This document shows, piece after piece, positions 49,128 through 56,656 of a stretch of DNA of 64,000 nucleotides. The stretch spans positions 1 through 64,000 of the forward strand of contig JADCHX010000013.1 of the NCBI GenBank assembly GCA_020248265.1, read 5' to 3'. Both the position numbers and the translations under genes were made by a program. Position 1 is the stretch's first letter. Every line of letters starts with the position of its first letter. The notes beneath the pieces are model-generated. The model was not told the origin of the DNA. It made no database searches and worked only from the letters and a program-made list of their open reading frames with translations. The DNA is from Rhodocyclaceae bacterium (GTDB taxonomy: Bacteria; Pseudomonadota; Gammaproteobacteria; Burkholderiales; CAIKXV01).

Positions 49128-49988
49128 ATGATCACCGTCACTCCCAGCGGCGCCGCGCTCGGCGCACGCATCACCGGCGTGGACCTGTCGAAGCCGGTGG
49201 ATGCGGCGACCTTCAAGGCCATCGAGGATGCGCTGCACGAGCATGAAGTCGTCGTGTTTCCGGGACAGGTGCTGACGCCCGAGCAGCACATCGCGTTCAG
49301 CCGGCAGTTCGGGGAACTCGAACACCATCTGCGGCAGGACCGCTGCCGCCCCGGCTACCCCGAACTGTTCGTGGTGTCGAACATCATCGAGAACGGCAAG
49401 CCGATCGGCAGCACCGACGCCGGGTTCTTCTGGCATTCCGATCTCTGCTACGCGGCCGAACCGAGCCGGGGTTCGCTGTTCTATGCGCACGAGATCCCGA
49501 TGCAGGATGGCCAGCCGAAGGGCGATACGCTGTTCGCCAGCATGACCGCCGCATACGACGCGCTGCCGGACGAGACGAAGCGCACGCTGCAAGACCGCAA
49601 GGCGGTCAACTCGTACTTTGCCGGCTACACGCGCGAGCGCAAGGGCGCGCCGCGCGCGGCACTGACCGCCGAGCAGCGCGCGAAGGTGCCGGACATGCTG
49701 CACCCGGCGGTACGCACCCATCCCGCGACGGGCAGCAAGTGCCTGTTCGTGTGCGAGGCCTATACGACGGAGCTCGTCGGGCTCGAGGCCGAGGAGAGCA
49801 GCAGCCTGCTCGCGAAGCTGTTCGAGCACCTCAAGGAAGACCGCTTCGTCTACCGCCACCGCTGGGCGCCGGGCGACTTCCTGATCTGGGACAACTGTGC
49901 GACCCAGCATCGCGCCGTGATCGACTACGAGTTGCCGCTGCGGCGGCGGATGGAACGCACCACCCTGAGGGGCTCGGTACCCTTCTAG
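49128..49988 (+). CDS. TauD/TfdA-family Fe(II)/2-oxoglutarate dioxygenase
   Basis: A 286-residue protein, close to the length of TauD. It starts MITVTPSGAALGARITGVDL; the iron ligands are His-x-Asp in FFWHSDLCYAAEP (about residues 103-105) and the His in NCATQHRAVIDY, with Arg in RRRMERTTLRG for 2-oxoglutarate. Relatives attack taurine, 2,4-D and other acids or ethers. GGAGG precedes the ATG. It is the last gene of the plus-strand catabolic group and is about 65% the size-match of neither the longer TauD-like protein at 35271 nor a close copy of it. Confidence 0.88.
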   Translation: MITVTPSGAALGARITGVDLSKPVDAATFKAIEDALHEHEVVVFPGQVLTPEQHIAFSRQFGELEHHLRQDRCRPGYPELFVVSNIIENGKPIGSTDAGFFWHSDLCYAAEPSRGSLFYAHEIPMQDGQPKGDTLFASMTAAYDALPDETKRTLQDRKAVNSYFAGYTRERKGAPRAALTAEQRAKVPDMLHPAVRTHPATGSKCLFVCEAYTTELVGLEAEESSSLLAKLFEHLKEDRFVYRHRWAPGDFLIWDNCATQHRAVIDYELPLRRRMERTTLRGSVPF

Positions 49989-50285
49989 CCGCGCGCGAGG
50001 TCGGTCGAGTCGTCGCGCGACTCGACCAGGTCCACCACGCCGCGCAGGCCCAGGACCTCGGCGATGCGGCGGATCGTCGACGTCCTTCACCGCTTGCGCA
50101 GGACCTGCCGCCCGGCAGCGATCTCGGGCGACGCCCCGTCATGGACTGCGCCGTGGCCTGGCCTGTTGCAAAAATGCCTCCACGGCTGGTTCGGCACTGC
50201 GAGCAGAGCGGGGATGGCCCGCTCCTAGGGAGAACTCGCTCTGCTGCCGCAGCTTCTGGGCCGGGAGTCGCCTTAATGACTTCGG
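49989..50285. other. non-coding stretch with nested inverted repeats
   Basis: No gene was found here. GCCGTGG (50150-50156) pairs with CCACGGC (50180-50186). AGCAGAGC (50202-50209) pairs with GCTCTGCT (50238-50245) and encloses an inner GCGGG/CCCGC hairpin. These could end the upstream catabolic transcript or form a structured RNA, but there is no T-run. The region lies between the TauD stop and the puc promoter. Confidence 0.5.
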
Positions 50286-50303
50286 TGTCATATATATCTG
50301 ACA
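50286..50303 (+). promoter_or_regulatory. PpsR/CrtJ-type operator before pucBA
   Basis: TGTCATATATATCTGACA matches the TGT-N12-ACA site of the redox- and light-responsive repressor PpsR (CrtJ), and with one more base each side becomes a GTGTCA...TGACAC dyad. It lies 141 bp before pucB. PpsR shuts down antenna and pigment genes under air in purple bacteria, so this probably gives oxygen control of the operon. PpsR itself is not in the window. Confidence 0.75.
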
Positions 50304-50397
50304 CGACAAATAGTAAAGATCAAGTGACATTGTCGCATGTGCGTAGTAAGTTCTAGTCGGGCACAGGTCTGTTGCCAGCATGGCTCCGGATTGCCCG

Positions 50398-50415
50398 CGT
50401 GCGGCTCGCCGCACG
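50398..50415 (+). other. 7-bp hairpin with CTCG loop in the pucB leader
   Basis: CGTGCGG-CTCG-CCGCACG forms a perfect stem 28 bp before the pucB start codon, clear of the ribosome site AAGGAG (50430-50435). A 5' stem of this kind may slow decay of the abundant pucBA message. Confidence 0.6.
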
Positions 50416-50443
50416 AAATCAACTGTCTTAAGGAGATCGCACG

Positions 50444-50596
50444 ATGGACGACCCAAATAAAGTGTGGCCGACGGGGCTGACTGTTGGGGAATCGGAAGAG
50501 CTGCACCGGAACATCATCCAGGGCACGCAGATTTTCGGGATGATCGCCGCGCTGGCGCACCTGCTGGCGTACATCTATTCCCCCTGGCTCAAGTAA
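50444..50596 (+). CDS. pucB: light-harvesting complex 2 beta apoprotein
   Basis: A 50-residue protein: polar N terminus (MDDPNKVWPTGLT), ESEELHRNIIQGTQIFG, and the membrane helix with ALAHLLAYIYSPWLK. His39 is the ligand of the B850-type bacteriochlorophyll, and His21 corresponds to the His near B800 (beta His12 in Rhodoblastus acidophilus numbering). The Arg that contacts B800 in that species (beta Arg20) is Gln29 here. It is inserted in the inner membrane and assembles into rings with PucA. Ribosome site AAGGAG precedes it; pucA follows 15 bp later. Confidence 0.95.
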   Translation: MDDPNKVWPTGLTVGESEELHRNIIQGTQIFGMIAALAHLLAYIYSPWLK

Positions 50597-50611
50597 TCGG
50601 AGGCATACGAA

Positions 50612-50821
50612 ATGATCTATGGAAAACTGTGGCTCGTAGTGAAGCCGTCCGTGGGTGTGCCGCTGTTCCTGGGCGCATGTGCGATCGGTTCCTTCGCAGT
50701 GCACTACGCACTGCTCACGAACACCACCTGGGTGAAGGCCTTTCTGAACGGCAACACCAAGACGGTGGTGGCGGAGGGCTCCGCAGCTGGCGCTCCTGCC
50801 GCGCCGACAGCGAAGAAGTAG
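50612..50821 (+). CDS. pucA: light-harvesting complex 2 alpha apoprotein
   Basis: A 69-residue protein that aligns without gaps to classical LH2 alpha chains: KLWLVVKPSVGVPLFLG, then His31 in FAVHYALL as bacteriochlorophyll ligand, Trp40, and Phe44-Leu45 in WVKAFLNG. Standard B800-850 alpha chains have two aromatic residues (Tyr-Trp or Tyr-Tyr) at 44-45, whereas blue-shifted B800-820 chains have Phe-Leu. The Ala/Pro-rich C-terminal tail (AEGSAAGAPAAPTAKK) resembles that of Rubrivivax. GGAGG precedes the ATG. See the matching finding. Confidence 0.95.
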   Translation: MIYGKLWLVVKPSVGVPLFLGACAIGSFAVHYALLTNTTWVKAFLNGNTKTVVAEGSAAGAPAAPTAKK

Positions 50822-50842
50822 CTGTCGCGTCGACTGCGCGGT

Positions 50843-50867
50843 GACCGGGTAGCCGTTGTTCCCGGTC
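50843..50867 (+). other. hairpin between pucA and pucC
   Basis: GACCGGG (50843-50849) and CCCGGTC (50861-50867) form a 7-bp stem with an 11-base loop, 22 bp after the pucA stop. Stems at this place in puc and puf operons hold back 3' decay so that antenna proteins are made in excess over downstream products. There is no T-run. The remaining 109 bp to pucC show no other feature. Confidence 0.62.
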
Positions 50868-50976
50868 CCGCGCGTCCTGCAACCGCCGGCCCAGGCTGGC
50901 CGTTGCGCCCGATTTCCTGCACACCCCCCGTGAAGCCCTGTACCGGACGCGGTATCCGTACCCTGCGCCAGGGACC

Positions 50977-52398
50977 ATGAACTCGATCAGCCAGAAGGTG
51001 ATGCGCGCCTGGGCCGGGCTGGGGTCCGGCTTCCTGCCGTTCGCCGATGCGGCCACGCCGGATGTGCCGCTGTCGCGCCTGCTGCGCCTTTCCCTGTTCC
51101 AGGTCTCGGTCGGCATGGCACTGGTCCTGGTCGTCGGGACGCTCAACCGGGTGATGATCGTCGAACTCGGCGTCGCGGCTTCGGTCGTGGCGGTGATGAT
51201 CTCGCTGCCGGTGCTCTATGCGCCGTTCCGCACGCTGGTGGGCTTCCGCTCGGATACCCATCGGTCAGCACTGGGCTGGAAGCGCGTGCCGTTCATGTGG
51301 ATGGGCACGATGATGCAGTTCGGCGGACTGGCCATCATGCCGTTCGCACTGCTCGTGCTGGCAGGCGGTGGCAATGCCGCAGCCTGGCCTTCGTGGATCG
51401 GCCCGCTGTGTGCCGGGCTGGCCTTCCTGCTGGTCGGCGCCGGTCTGCACACCATACAGACGGCCGGACTCGCACTGGCGACCGACCTGGTGCCTGCCGA
51501 GTCGCAGCCCAACGTCGTCGGCCTGATGTACGTGATGCTGCTGCTGGGCACCGTGATCAGTGCGGTCATCTTCGGCGTGCTGCTGGAAGAGTTCAGCCCG
51601 GGCCGGCTGATCCAGGTGATCCAGGGCTCGGCCGTCGCCACGCTCGTTCTCAACACGGTCGCCCTGTGGAAGCAGGAGACGCGACGGCCGCCGCGCAACA
51701 CGGGGGCAGCCGCGCCCCCGGCTACCCCGAGCTTCCAGGCTGCGTGGCGCCGTTTCATCGCTGGCGACCATGCGATCCGCCGACTGGCCGCCATCGCGCT
51801 GGGTACCATGGCCTTCACGATGCAGGACGTGCTGCTCGAACCCTATGGTGGCCAGGTGCTCGGCATGACCGTCGCACAGACGACGCTGCTCACCGCAACG
51901 CTCGCCGGCGGCGGCCTGATCGGGTTCGCCTTCGCCTCGCGTACGCTCAGCCGTGGCTCGGACCCGTTCCGGATGTCGGTCGCGGCCGCGCTGATCGGCA
52001 TCCCGGCCCTCGGATTGGTGATCGCGGCCGGTCCGCTGCACTCCCTGGCCGCGTTCGTCTCGGGTGTGTTCCTGCTCGGCTTCGGCAGCGGCGTTTTCGG
52101 CCACGGCACGCTGACTGCCAGCATGAACCTCGCGCCCCGCGACCAGATCGGCCTCGCGCTCGGTGCCTGGGGTGCCGCACAGGCCACCGCAGCCGGCGTC
52201 GCCGTCGCGCTTGGCGGTATCATCCGCGATCTCGTTGCCGCCCTGGCGGCGCGGGAGGTGTTCGGGGCCGGCCTGGCCGCCCCGAGCACGGGCTACATGG
52301 CGGTCTACTGCATCGAGATCGCACTTCTCATTGCCACGGTGGTCGTGATGTTCCCACTCATCGGCGGCAAGCGCAGGGTGTCCTTCGCGGGATCGTGA
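50977..52398 (+). CDS. pucC: PucC-family LH2 assembly protein (BCH/MFS-type)
   Basis: A 473-residue membrane protein with 12 hydrophobic segments. It has the family's LSRLLRLSLFQVSVGMALVL, GTLNRVMIVELGVAASVVAV, LPVLYAPFRTLVGFRSDTHR and ALGWKRVPFMWMGTMMQFGG, all close to PucC, LhaA and related bacteriochlorophyll-delivery proteins. It is needed for LH2 to build up and is thought to hand pigment to the antenna chains. It lies 155 bp after pucA. Confidence 0.93.
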   Translation: MNSISQKVMRAWAGLGSGFLPFADAATPDVPLSRLLRLSLFQVSVGMALVLVVGTLNRVMIVELGVAASVVAVMISLPVLYAPFRTLVGFRSDTHRSALGWKRVPFMWMGTMMQFGGLAIMPFALLVLAGGGNAAAWPSWIGPLCAGLAFLLVGAGLHTIQTAGLALATDLVPAESQPNVVGLMYVMLLLGTVISAVIFGVLLEEFSPGRLIQVIQGSAVATLVLNTVALWKQETRRPPRNTGAAAPPATPSFQAAWRRFIAGDHAIRRLAAIALGTMAFTMQDVLLEPYGGQVLGMTVAQTTLLTATLAGGGLIGFAFASRTLSRGSDPFRMSVAAALIGIPALGLVIAAGPLHSLAAFVSGVFLLGFGSGVFGHGTLTASMNLAPRDQIGLALGAWGAAQATAAGVAVALGGIIRDLVAALAAREVFGAGLAAPSTGYMAVYCIEIALLIATVVVMFPLIGGKRRVSFAGS

Positions 52399-52429
52399 TC
52401 AGTCAATCAACGTGGATGAGGAGATTCGA

Positions 52430-52525
52430 GTGGAAATCGGGCAACTGCTGTTGTTGGCATGGGTAGTCGTCTGCGCGATGTGGCTTCTGAACATGTTCAG
52501 CGCGCACAACCGCCGGAAGCAATGA
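52430..52525 (+). CDS. possible 31-residue single-helix membrane peptide in the puc operon
   Basis: From a GTG preceded 6 bp upstream by GAGGAG, the frame reads V/MEIGQLLLLAWVVVCAMWLLN, then MFSAHNRRKQ and TGA. It is a textbook single membrane helix with a basic C-terminal end that would stay in the cytoplasm. It starts 31 bp after pucC and ends 7 bp before a hairpin, so it would be the fourth gene of the puc operon. Some purple bacteria encode a small extra LH2 or LH1 subunit, such as PucE, in this position; similarity to those was not seen. It may be too small for standard gene finders. Confidence 0.5.
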   Translation: MEIGQLLLLAWVVVCAMWLLNMFSAHNRRKQ

Positions 52526-52531
52526 CTGTGT

Positions 52532-52557
52532 CGGCCTGGCCGAAACTGGCCGGGCCG
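52532..52557 (+). terminator. GC-rich hairpin after the puc operon
   Basis: CGGCCTGGCC (52532-52541) pairs with GGCCGGGCCG (52548-52557), ten pairs including one G-U, around a GAAACT loop. It lies between two convergent genes and could end both. No T-run follows on either strand, so it may work with Rho or as a decay barrier. Confidence 0.5.
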
Positions 52558-52577
52558 GCCCACCGGCTCTACTGACT

Positions 52578-52799
52578 CTACTGGCGGTCTTTGCGTTCAG
52601 GGAAGACGAGCTCGATGATGAAGTCCAGCGTCAGCGCGCAGAAGACCGCGCCGCTGATCGCTCCGACAACCCCCATCAGCGGTCCGCTGATCTGGTTGCC
52701 GAAGTCGAAGCCGTACTTCAGCCCGACCGCGATGGCGATCGCCGACAGACCGTAACCCAGGTTGCGGCGGAACTTGCTGCGCGCGTTCGACGTTTCCAT
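52578..52799 (-). CDS. small two-helix membrane protein
   Basis: A 73-residue protein: a basic N terminus (METSNARSKFRRNLG), a first hydrophobic stretch (LSAIAIAVGLKYGFDFG) and a second (MGVVGAISGAVFCALTLDFI), then a charged end (ELVFPERKDRQ). I do not recognise a family. It is convergent with the puc operon. The start is uncertain, since the frame stays open for 13 more codons upstream. Confidence 0.5.
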   Translation of the reverse strand: METSNARSKFRRNLGYGLSAIAIAVGLKYGFDFGNQISGPLMGVVGAISGAVFCALTLDFIIELVFPERKDRQ

Positions 52800-52877
52800 T
52801 TCTGCTCGCTGCACGGAACACACCGCTTTATACAACAATCGCCAGCCTGCGGTGCCCGGTGGCCATGGCTGGCATCG

Positions 52878-54314
52878 TCATGCCCGCAGTGGCTCGCCGA
52901 CTGCGTTCCAGTACGGCAGTGCGACCAGCACCACCACCAGGAAGGCGACCAGCGTCATGTACACGCCGAAGCGGAAGATTTCCGGCGCCGTCAGGTAGCC
53001 GCGCTCGTAGACGGCCAGCGATGACGCACTCTGTGCCGGGTAGTAGAGCACCGCATCGCCGGCGATCATCACCGCGAGTCCGCAGACCACGGGATTGACG
53101 CCGGTCGCAGTCCCGATCGACATCGCGATCGGGATGGTCGTCGCCAGGAAGCCGGTGATGTTCGGGATCAGCACGCGCACCGGTACCGACGCGGCCATCA
53201 GGATCACGATCACCAGTACCGGTTGCCCGGAGAACTGCGGTACCGCCCCTGCAATCAGCCCTGCGATCCAGCCGCTGGCACCGCTGTCGATCAGCGCACG
53301 GGCGAGCGACAGCGAAGAGGCGATCACGAAGAAGTTGCCCCAGCCGATCCGGCGCTCGAAGTCGCCCCAGCTCAGCACGCCGATGCGGGGCGACAGCAGC
53401 AGGATCCAGGCAATGAGCGCTGGTGCCACCGGATGCAGGTGATGCAGCGAATCGGTGAGCCATAGCAGCGATGCGCCTGCGGTGATCGCCAGCGTGCGCC
53501 GTTCCAGGCCAGTCAGCGGTTTCCGCTCGGCGGCGGGTGCCTGTTTCAGCGTCATGCCGAACCCGCCCCGGTACTGCAGCCAGATCAGGAGCGACCCGAT
53601 CGCCAGCAGTGCGAGGTAGGGCACACTCATCAGCAGCAGCCATCGGCTCCAGTCGATGCCGCCGATCAGCGCGGCGGCGACGATCGGCGAGATGCCGCCG
53701 GTGAGGATGATGGTCGAGGCCAGCCGGTTGATCGAGTTCAGCGCCATCATGATCGCGCGCGACAGCGGGTGGCGCTTCGGGACCTCCCCGAGCTGCAGCG
53801 CTTCTTCGTACACATGAACGAGGATGCTGGTGCGGGTGGTGGCCGAGGGCAGCAGCAGGGTCATCAGGGGGAAGGCCAGCAGCAACTGGATGAACAGCGA
53901 GTGCGCGCTGCCGCGGGAGCGATGCAGGAAGAAGTGCGCGACTCGCTCGGCCAGGCCACTGTGCGACACGGCCAGGCCGATGGTGAGCACGCCGATCAGG
54001 AAGTACGCCACCGGATCGGCGAATCCGACCAGTGCCTGCGCGAAGCCCGGGACCGCACCGGTGAGCACCAGCGCTACCACCAGGATCAGGCTGGTCAGCG
54101 CGGCCGGGACCACCTCGGTACACCAGAGGGCGATGACCAGTACGGCCACTGCGATGACCCGCTTGCCCGCTTCCGGAAGGCCCTCGGGCGCCGGCGCGAA
54201 CACCATCGCCATCGACACAGCGGCTGCCGCGGCAGCAATGGCCACCGCGCGGGGCGAGGCCGGGGTATCGGGCTGAACCGGCAACGGACTGGCGGTCGCC
54301 GGCGCGTGGCTCAA
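52878..54314 (-). CDS. SLC13/DASS-family anion transporter
   Basis: A 478-residue membrane protein with about 12 hydrophobic segments and the divalent-anion:sodium symporter pattern: VIALWCTEVVPAALTSLILV, MALNSINRLASTIILTGG (first SNT-like motif region), and the second-half helix VIASSLSLARALIDSGASGW with VPVRVLIPNITGFLATTIPI. It imports dicarboxylates, sulfate or similar anions. A TTG whose bases overlap the stop of the upstream MFS gene is the best start, as no ATG or GTG fits; so the two are translationally coupled. Confidence 0.85.
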   Translation of the reverse strand: MSHAPATASPLPVQPDTPASPRAVAIAAAAAAVSMAMVFAPAPEGLPEAGKRVIAVAVLVIALWCTEVVPAALTSLILVVALVLTGAVPGFAQALVGFADPVAYFLIGVLTIGLAVSHSGLAERVAHFFLHRSRGSAHSLFIQLLLAFPLMTLLLPSATTRTSILVHVYEEALQLGEVPKRHPLSRAIMMALNSINRLASTIILTGGISPIVAAALIGGIDWSRWLLLMSVPYLALLAIGSLLIWLQYRGGFGMTLKQAPAAERKPLTGLERRTLAITAGASLLWLTDSLHHLHPVAPALIAWILLLSPRIGVLSWGDFERRIGWGNFFVIASSLSLARALIDSGASGWIAGLIAGAVPQFSGQPVLVIVILMAASVPVRVLIPNITGFLATTIPIAMSIGTATGVNPVVCGLAVMIAGDAVLYYPAQSASSLAVYERGYLTAPEIFRFGVYMTLVAFLVVVLVALPYWNAVGEPLRA

Positions 54315-55471
54315 GGCGATGGTGCCCGCTGCGAGCGGGCCAGCAGACAGCCGATCGCCATCACGCCGCCGAGGATCCAGAACACGCCACTGACGCCGAC
54401 GACCGCGCCCAGTGCGCCGAACACCATCGGCCCGCCCATGCGCACCAGGTTGTTGGCGGTCAGGCGAACGCCGAGCGCCTGGCCGGAACGGCCCTTCGAC
54501 GACGCCTCGTACATGAGGATCACCGTCAGGGGAATGCCGATCCCCATGCCCAGCCCGAACAGGAAGGCCGTGATGCCCAGCGTGACCACGCCCTCGGCGA
54601 AGGTCGAAAGCACGAACCCGACGGCACCGGTCGCGAACACCCAGACGAGCAGCTGGTTCGCCGATATCCGCTTCATCATCCGCGGCAGGAAGAAGCGCAC
54701 GATGAACGACGCCGACGAGTGCAACGCGAGCACGACGCCGATCGCCGAGGCCGACAATCCGATCTGGTGACCGAACACGGGCACGAAAAACTGGAACAGG
54801 TCGGAACCCAGCTGCACGAGGCCGCTGACCACGAGCATCACGACCAGCGTGCGGTCGAACACGAGCCGCGCCGCCGCCTCGCGCTGTGCCCTGGGCTGCG
54901 GGCGCGGCAGGGTCTTGCCCCAGATGCCCAGCAGGACCAGCACGATCACCGAGGTCGCGGCGATGATCAGGCAGGCCCACGAATAACCCACGGTATCGAT
55001 CGACACGCCGGCGATCAGCGGCCCGACGAAGCTGGTCAGCGCACCGGCGAGGCTGAAGTTGGCGAAGTTGGCCGCGCGGTCCTCCGCCGTGCTCAGGGTG
55101 CCGATCAGGTTCTGCAGCGTCACGTGGTAGAACGCGAGCGCGAGCCCGTTCAGCGCGGCCGCCACGAAGAACATCGGCAGCACCGGGAACAGGTAGATCA
55201 GCAGCAGCGAGACGATGGCGCAGACCGCGGCGAAGGCGAGCATGCCGAGCGCCGAGCGTCGGTCGGCCATCGCACCGATCGGCCATGACAGCAGCAGCGG
55301 GAACAGGTACAGCAGGCCGCCGACGACACCGACCACCCAGGGCGCCGCGCCCAGCTCGAGCACGTACAGCGTGGCAAGCACGCGCATGGCATTGGCACCG
55401 ATGAAGTTGAACACCGTCAGCGCCAGGGCGAGCCTGATCGGAACGGCATTCGGTGATCCGGTGTTCAGCAT
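54311..55471 (-). CDS. MFS transporter
   Basis: A 386-residue membrane protein with 12 hydrophobic segments. The MFS loop motif appears as GAMADRRSALGML between helices 2 and 3. RLALALTVFNFIGANAMRVL starts the first helix and VLLGIWGKTLPRPQPRAQRE is the central cytoplasmic loop. Substrate unknown; the fold covers exporters and symporters. It is coupled to the SLC13-type gene downstream. Confidence 0.83.
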   Translation of the reverse strand: MLNTGSPNAVPIRLALALTVFNFIGANAMRVLATLYVLELGAAPWVVGVVGGLLYLFPLLLSWPIGAMADRRSALGMLAFAAVCAIVSLLLIYLFPVLPMFFVAAALNGLALAFYHVTLQNLIGTLSTAEDRAANFANFSLAGALTSFVGPLIAGVSIDTVGYSWACLIIAATSVIVLVLLGIWGKTLPRPQPRAQREAAARLVFDRTLVVMLVVSGLVQLGSDLFQFFVPVFGHQIGLSASAIGVVLALHSSASFIVRFFLPRMMKRISANQLLVWVFATGAVGFVLSTFAEGVVTLGITAFLFGLGMGIGIPLTVILMYEASSKGRSGQALGVRLTANNLVRMGGPMVFGALGAVVGVSGVFWILGGVMAIGCLLARSQRAPSP

Positions 55472-55531
55472 CGTGCGTCCGTGCGGTGGGCCAGCGCGCT
55501 ATTGTCGGTCATTCCGGCCGGGCACACGAAA

Positions 55532-55555
55532 AAGGGCCGCTCGCGAGCGGCCCTT
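55532..55555 (-). terminator. Rho-independent terminator after fba
   Basis: AAGGGCCGCTCG and CGAGCGGCCCTT form a 12-bp perfect stem with no spare loop bases beyond the turn. Read on the minus strand it is followed by TTTTTC, so it ends the tkt-gap-pgk-pyk-fba transcript 26 bp after the fba stop. Confidence 0.88.
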
Positions 55556-55581
55556 CCATGCTGCCGGCAGCCCGATGCCGC

Positions 55582-56610
55582 TCAGCCGGCCTTCTTCTCC
55601 TCGGCTGCGCTGTACTTGCCCTGCGATGCCAGGCTGCACATGCGGGCGCGATGCGCGAATACCTGCTGTGCGGACTTCCAGTTCTCCTGCTTGCCGCACC
55701 AGGCCTTGAGCGCGGCCTGATGCAATGCGCGCGAGTACGAGAAGGTGAGCGGCCAGGGCAGCTCGGCCTTGTGCGTCGCGTTCATCAGCGACAGGTGGGC
55801 GGCGGACTTCTCGTCGCTCTGGCCGCCAGACAGGAACACCACGCCCGGCAGCGCGGCCGGCACCGAGCGGCGCAGCGCGGTGACGGTCATCTCGGCCACC
55901 TGGGCTTCGGACGCCTGCACCGCGCAGCCCTTGCCCGAGATGACCATGCTCGCCTTCAGGATCAGGTGCTCTGCCGACACGCGCTGGCTGTAGCAGGCCT
56001 GGAAGGTCGCGCGCAGCGTGGCCTCGGTGACCTCGAAGCAGCGCTCGATCGTGTGGTCGCCATCGATCAGCACCTCGGGCTCGATGATCGGGACGATGTT
56101 CGCCTCCTGGCACAGGGCCGAGTAGCGGGCCAGCGCATGGGCATTGGCCTCGACGCAGCCCCACGACGGCATGTCCTTGCCGATGGTGATCACGGCACGC
56201 CACTTCGCGAAGCGGGCGCCCAGCTTGAAGTAGTCGGCGAGACGGCCGCGCAGGTTGTCGAGGCCCTCGGTGACCAGTTCACCCGGGTGCGACGGCAGGT
56301 CCTTGGCGCCGCCATCGACCTTGATGCCCGGGATGATGCCCTGGTCTTCGAGCAGCTTCGGGAACGCGACCCCGCCGAGCGACTGCTGCTTGATGGTCTC
56401 GTCGAACAGGATCACGCCGCTGATGTACTTGCCGATGCCCGGCGTCGTGAACAGCATGTCGCGGTAGGTACGGCGGTTCGCCTCGGTGTTCTCGACATTG
56501 ACGCCGGCGAAACGCTTGGCGACGGTGGCGCTGCTCTCGTCGGCAGCCAGCAGGCCCTTGCCCGCGGCGACCATGCCTGCCGCGGTGGCGGCCATCAGCT
56601 TCTTGTCCAT
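55582..56610 (-). CDS. fba: class I fructose-bisphosphate aldolase
   Basis: A 342-residue protein with class I aldolase landmarks: GLLAADESSATVAKRF at the start, VILFDETIKQQ, IIPGIKVDGGAKDL, IVPIIEPEVLIDG and LILKASMVISGKG, where the Lys of LKASMV forms the Schiff base (about residue 226). GVVFLSGGQSDEKSAAHLSL binds the phosphate. It splits fructose-1,6-bisphosphate to two triose phosphates. It is the last gene of the operon, 47 bp after pyk, and is followed by a terminator. Confidence 0.94.
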   Translation of the reverse strand: MDKKLMAATAAGMVAAGKGLLAADESSATVAKRFAGVNVENTEANRRTYRDMLFTTPGIGKYISGVILFDETIKQQSLGGVAFPKLLEDQGIIPGIKVDGGAKDLPSHPGELVTEGLDNLRGRLADYFKLGARFAKWRAVITIGKDMPSWGCVEANAHALARYSALCQEANIVPIIEPEVLIDGDHTIERCFEVTEATLRATFQACYSQRVSAEHLILKASMVISGKGCAVQASEAQVAEMTVTALRRSVPAALPGVVFLSGGQSDEKSAAHLSLMNATHKAELPWPLTFSYSRALHQAALKAWCGKQENWKSAQQVFAHRARMCSLASQGKYSAAEEKKAG

Positions 56611-56656
56611 CGATGTTCTCCTGTGACGGTTGTACGAAGGGTCCGGATACGGTTGG

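Noticed and set aside
50464-50844. 126-codon frame overlapping pucB and pucA
   Set aside because: Out of frame with both antenna genes, which match LH2 chains residue by residue.
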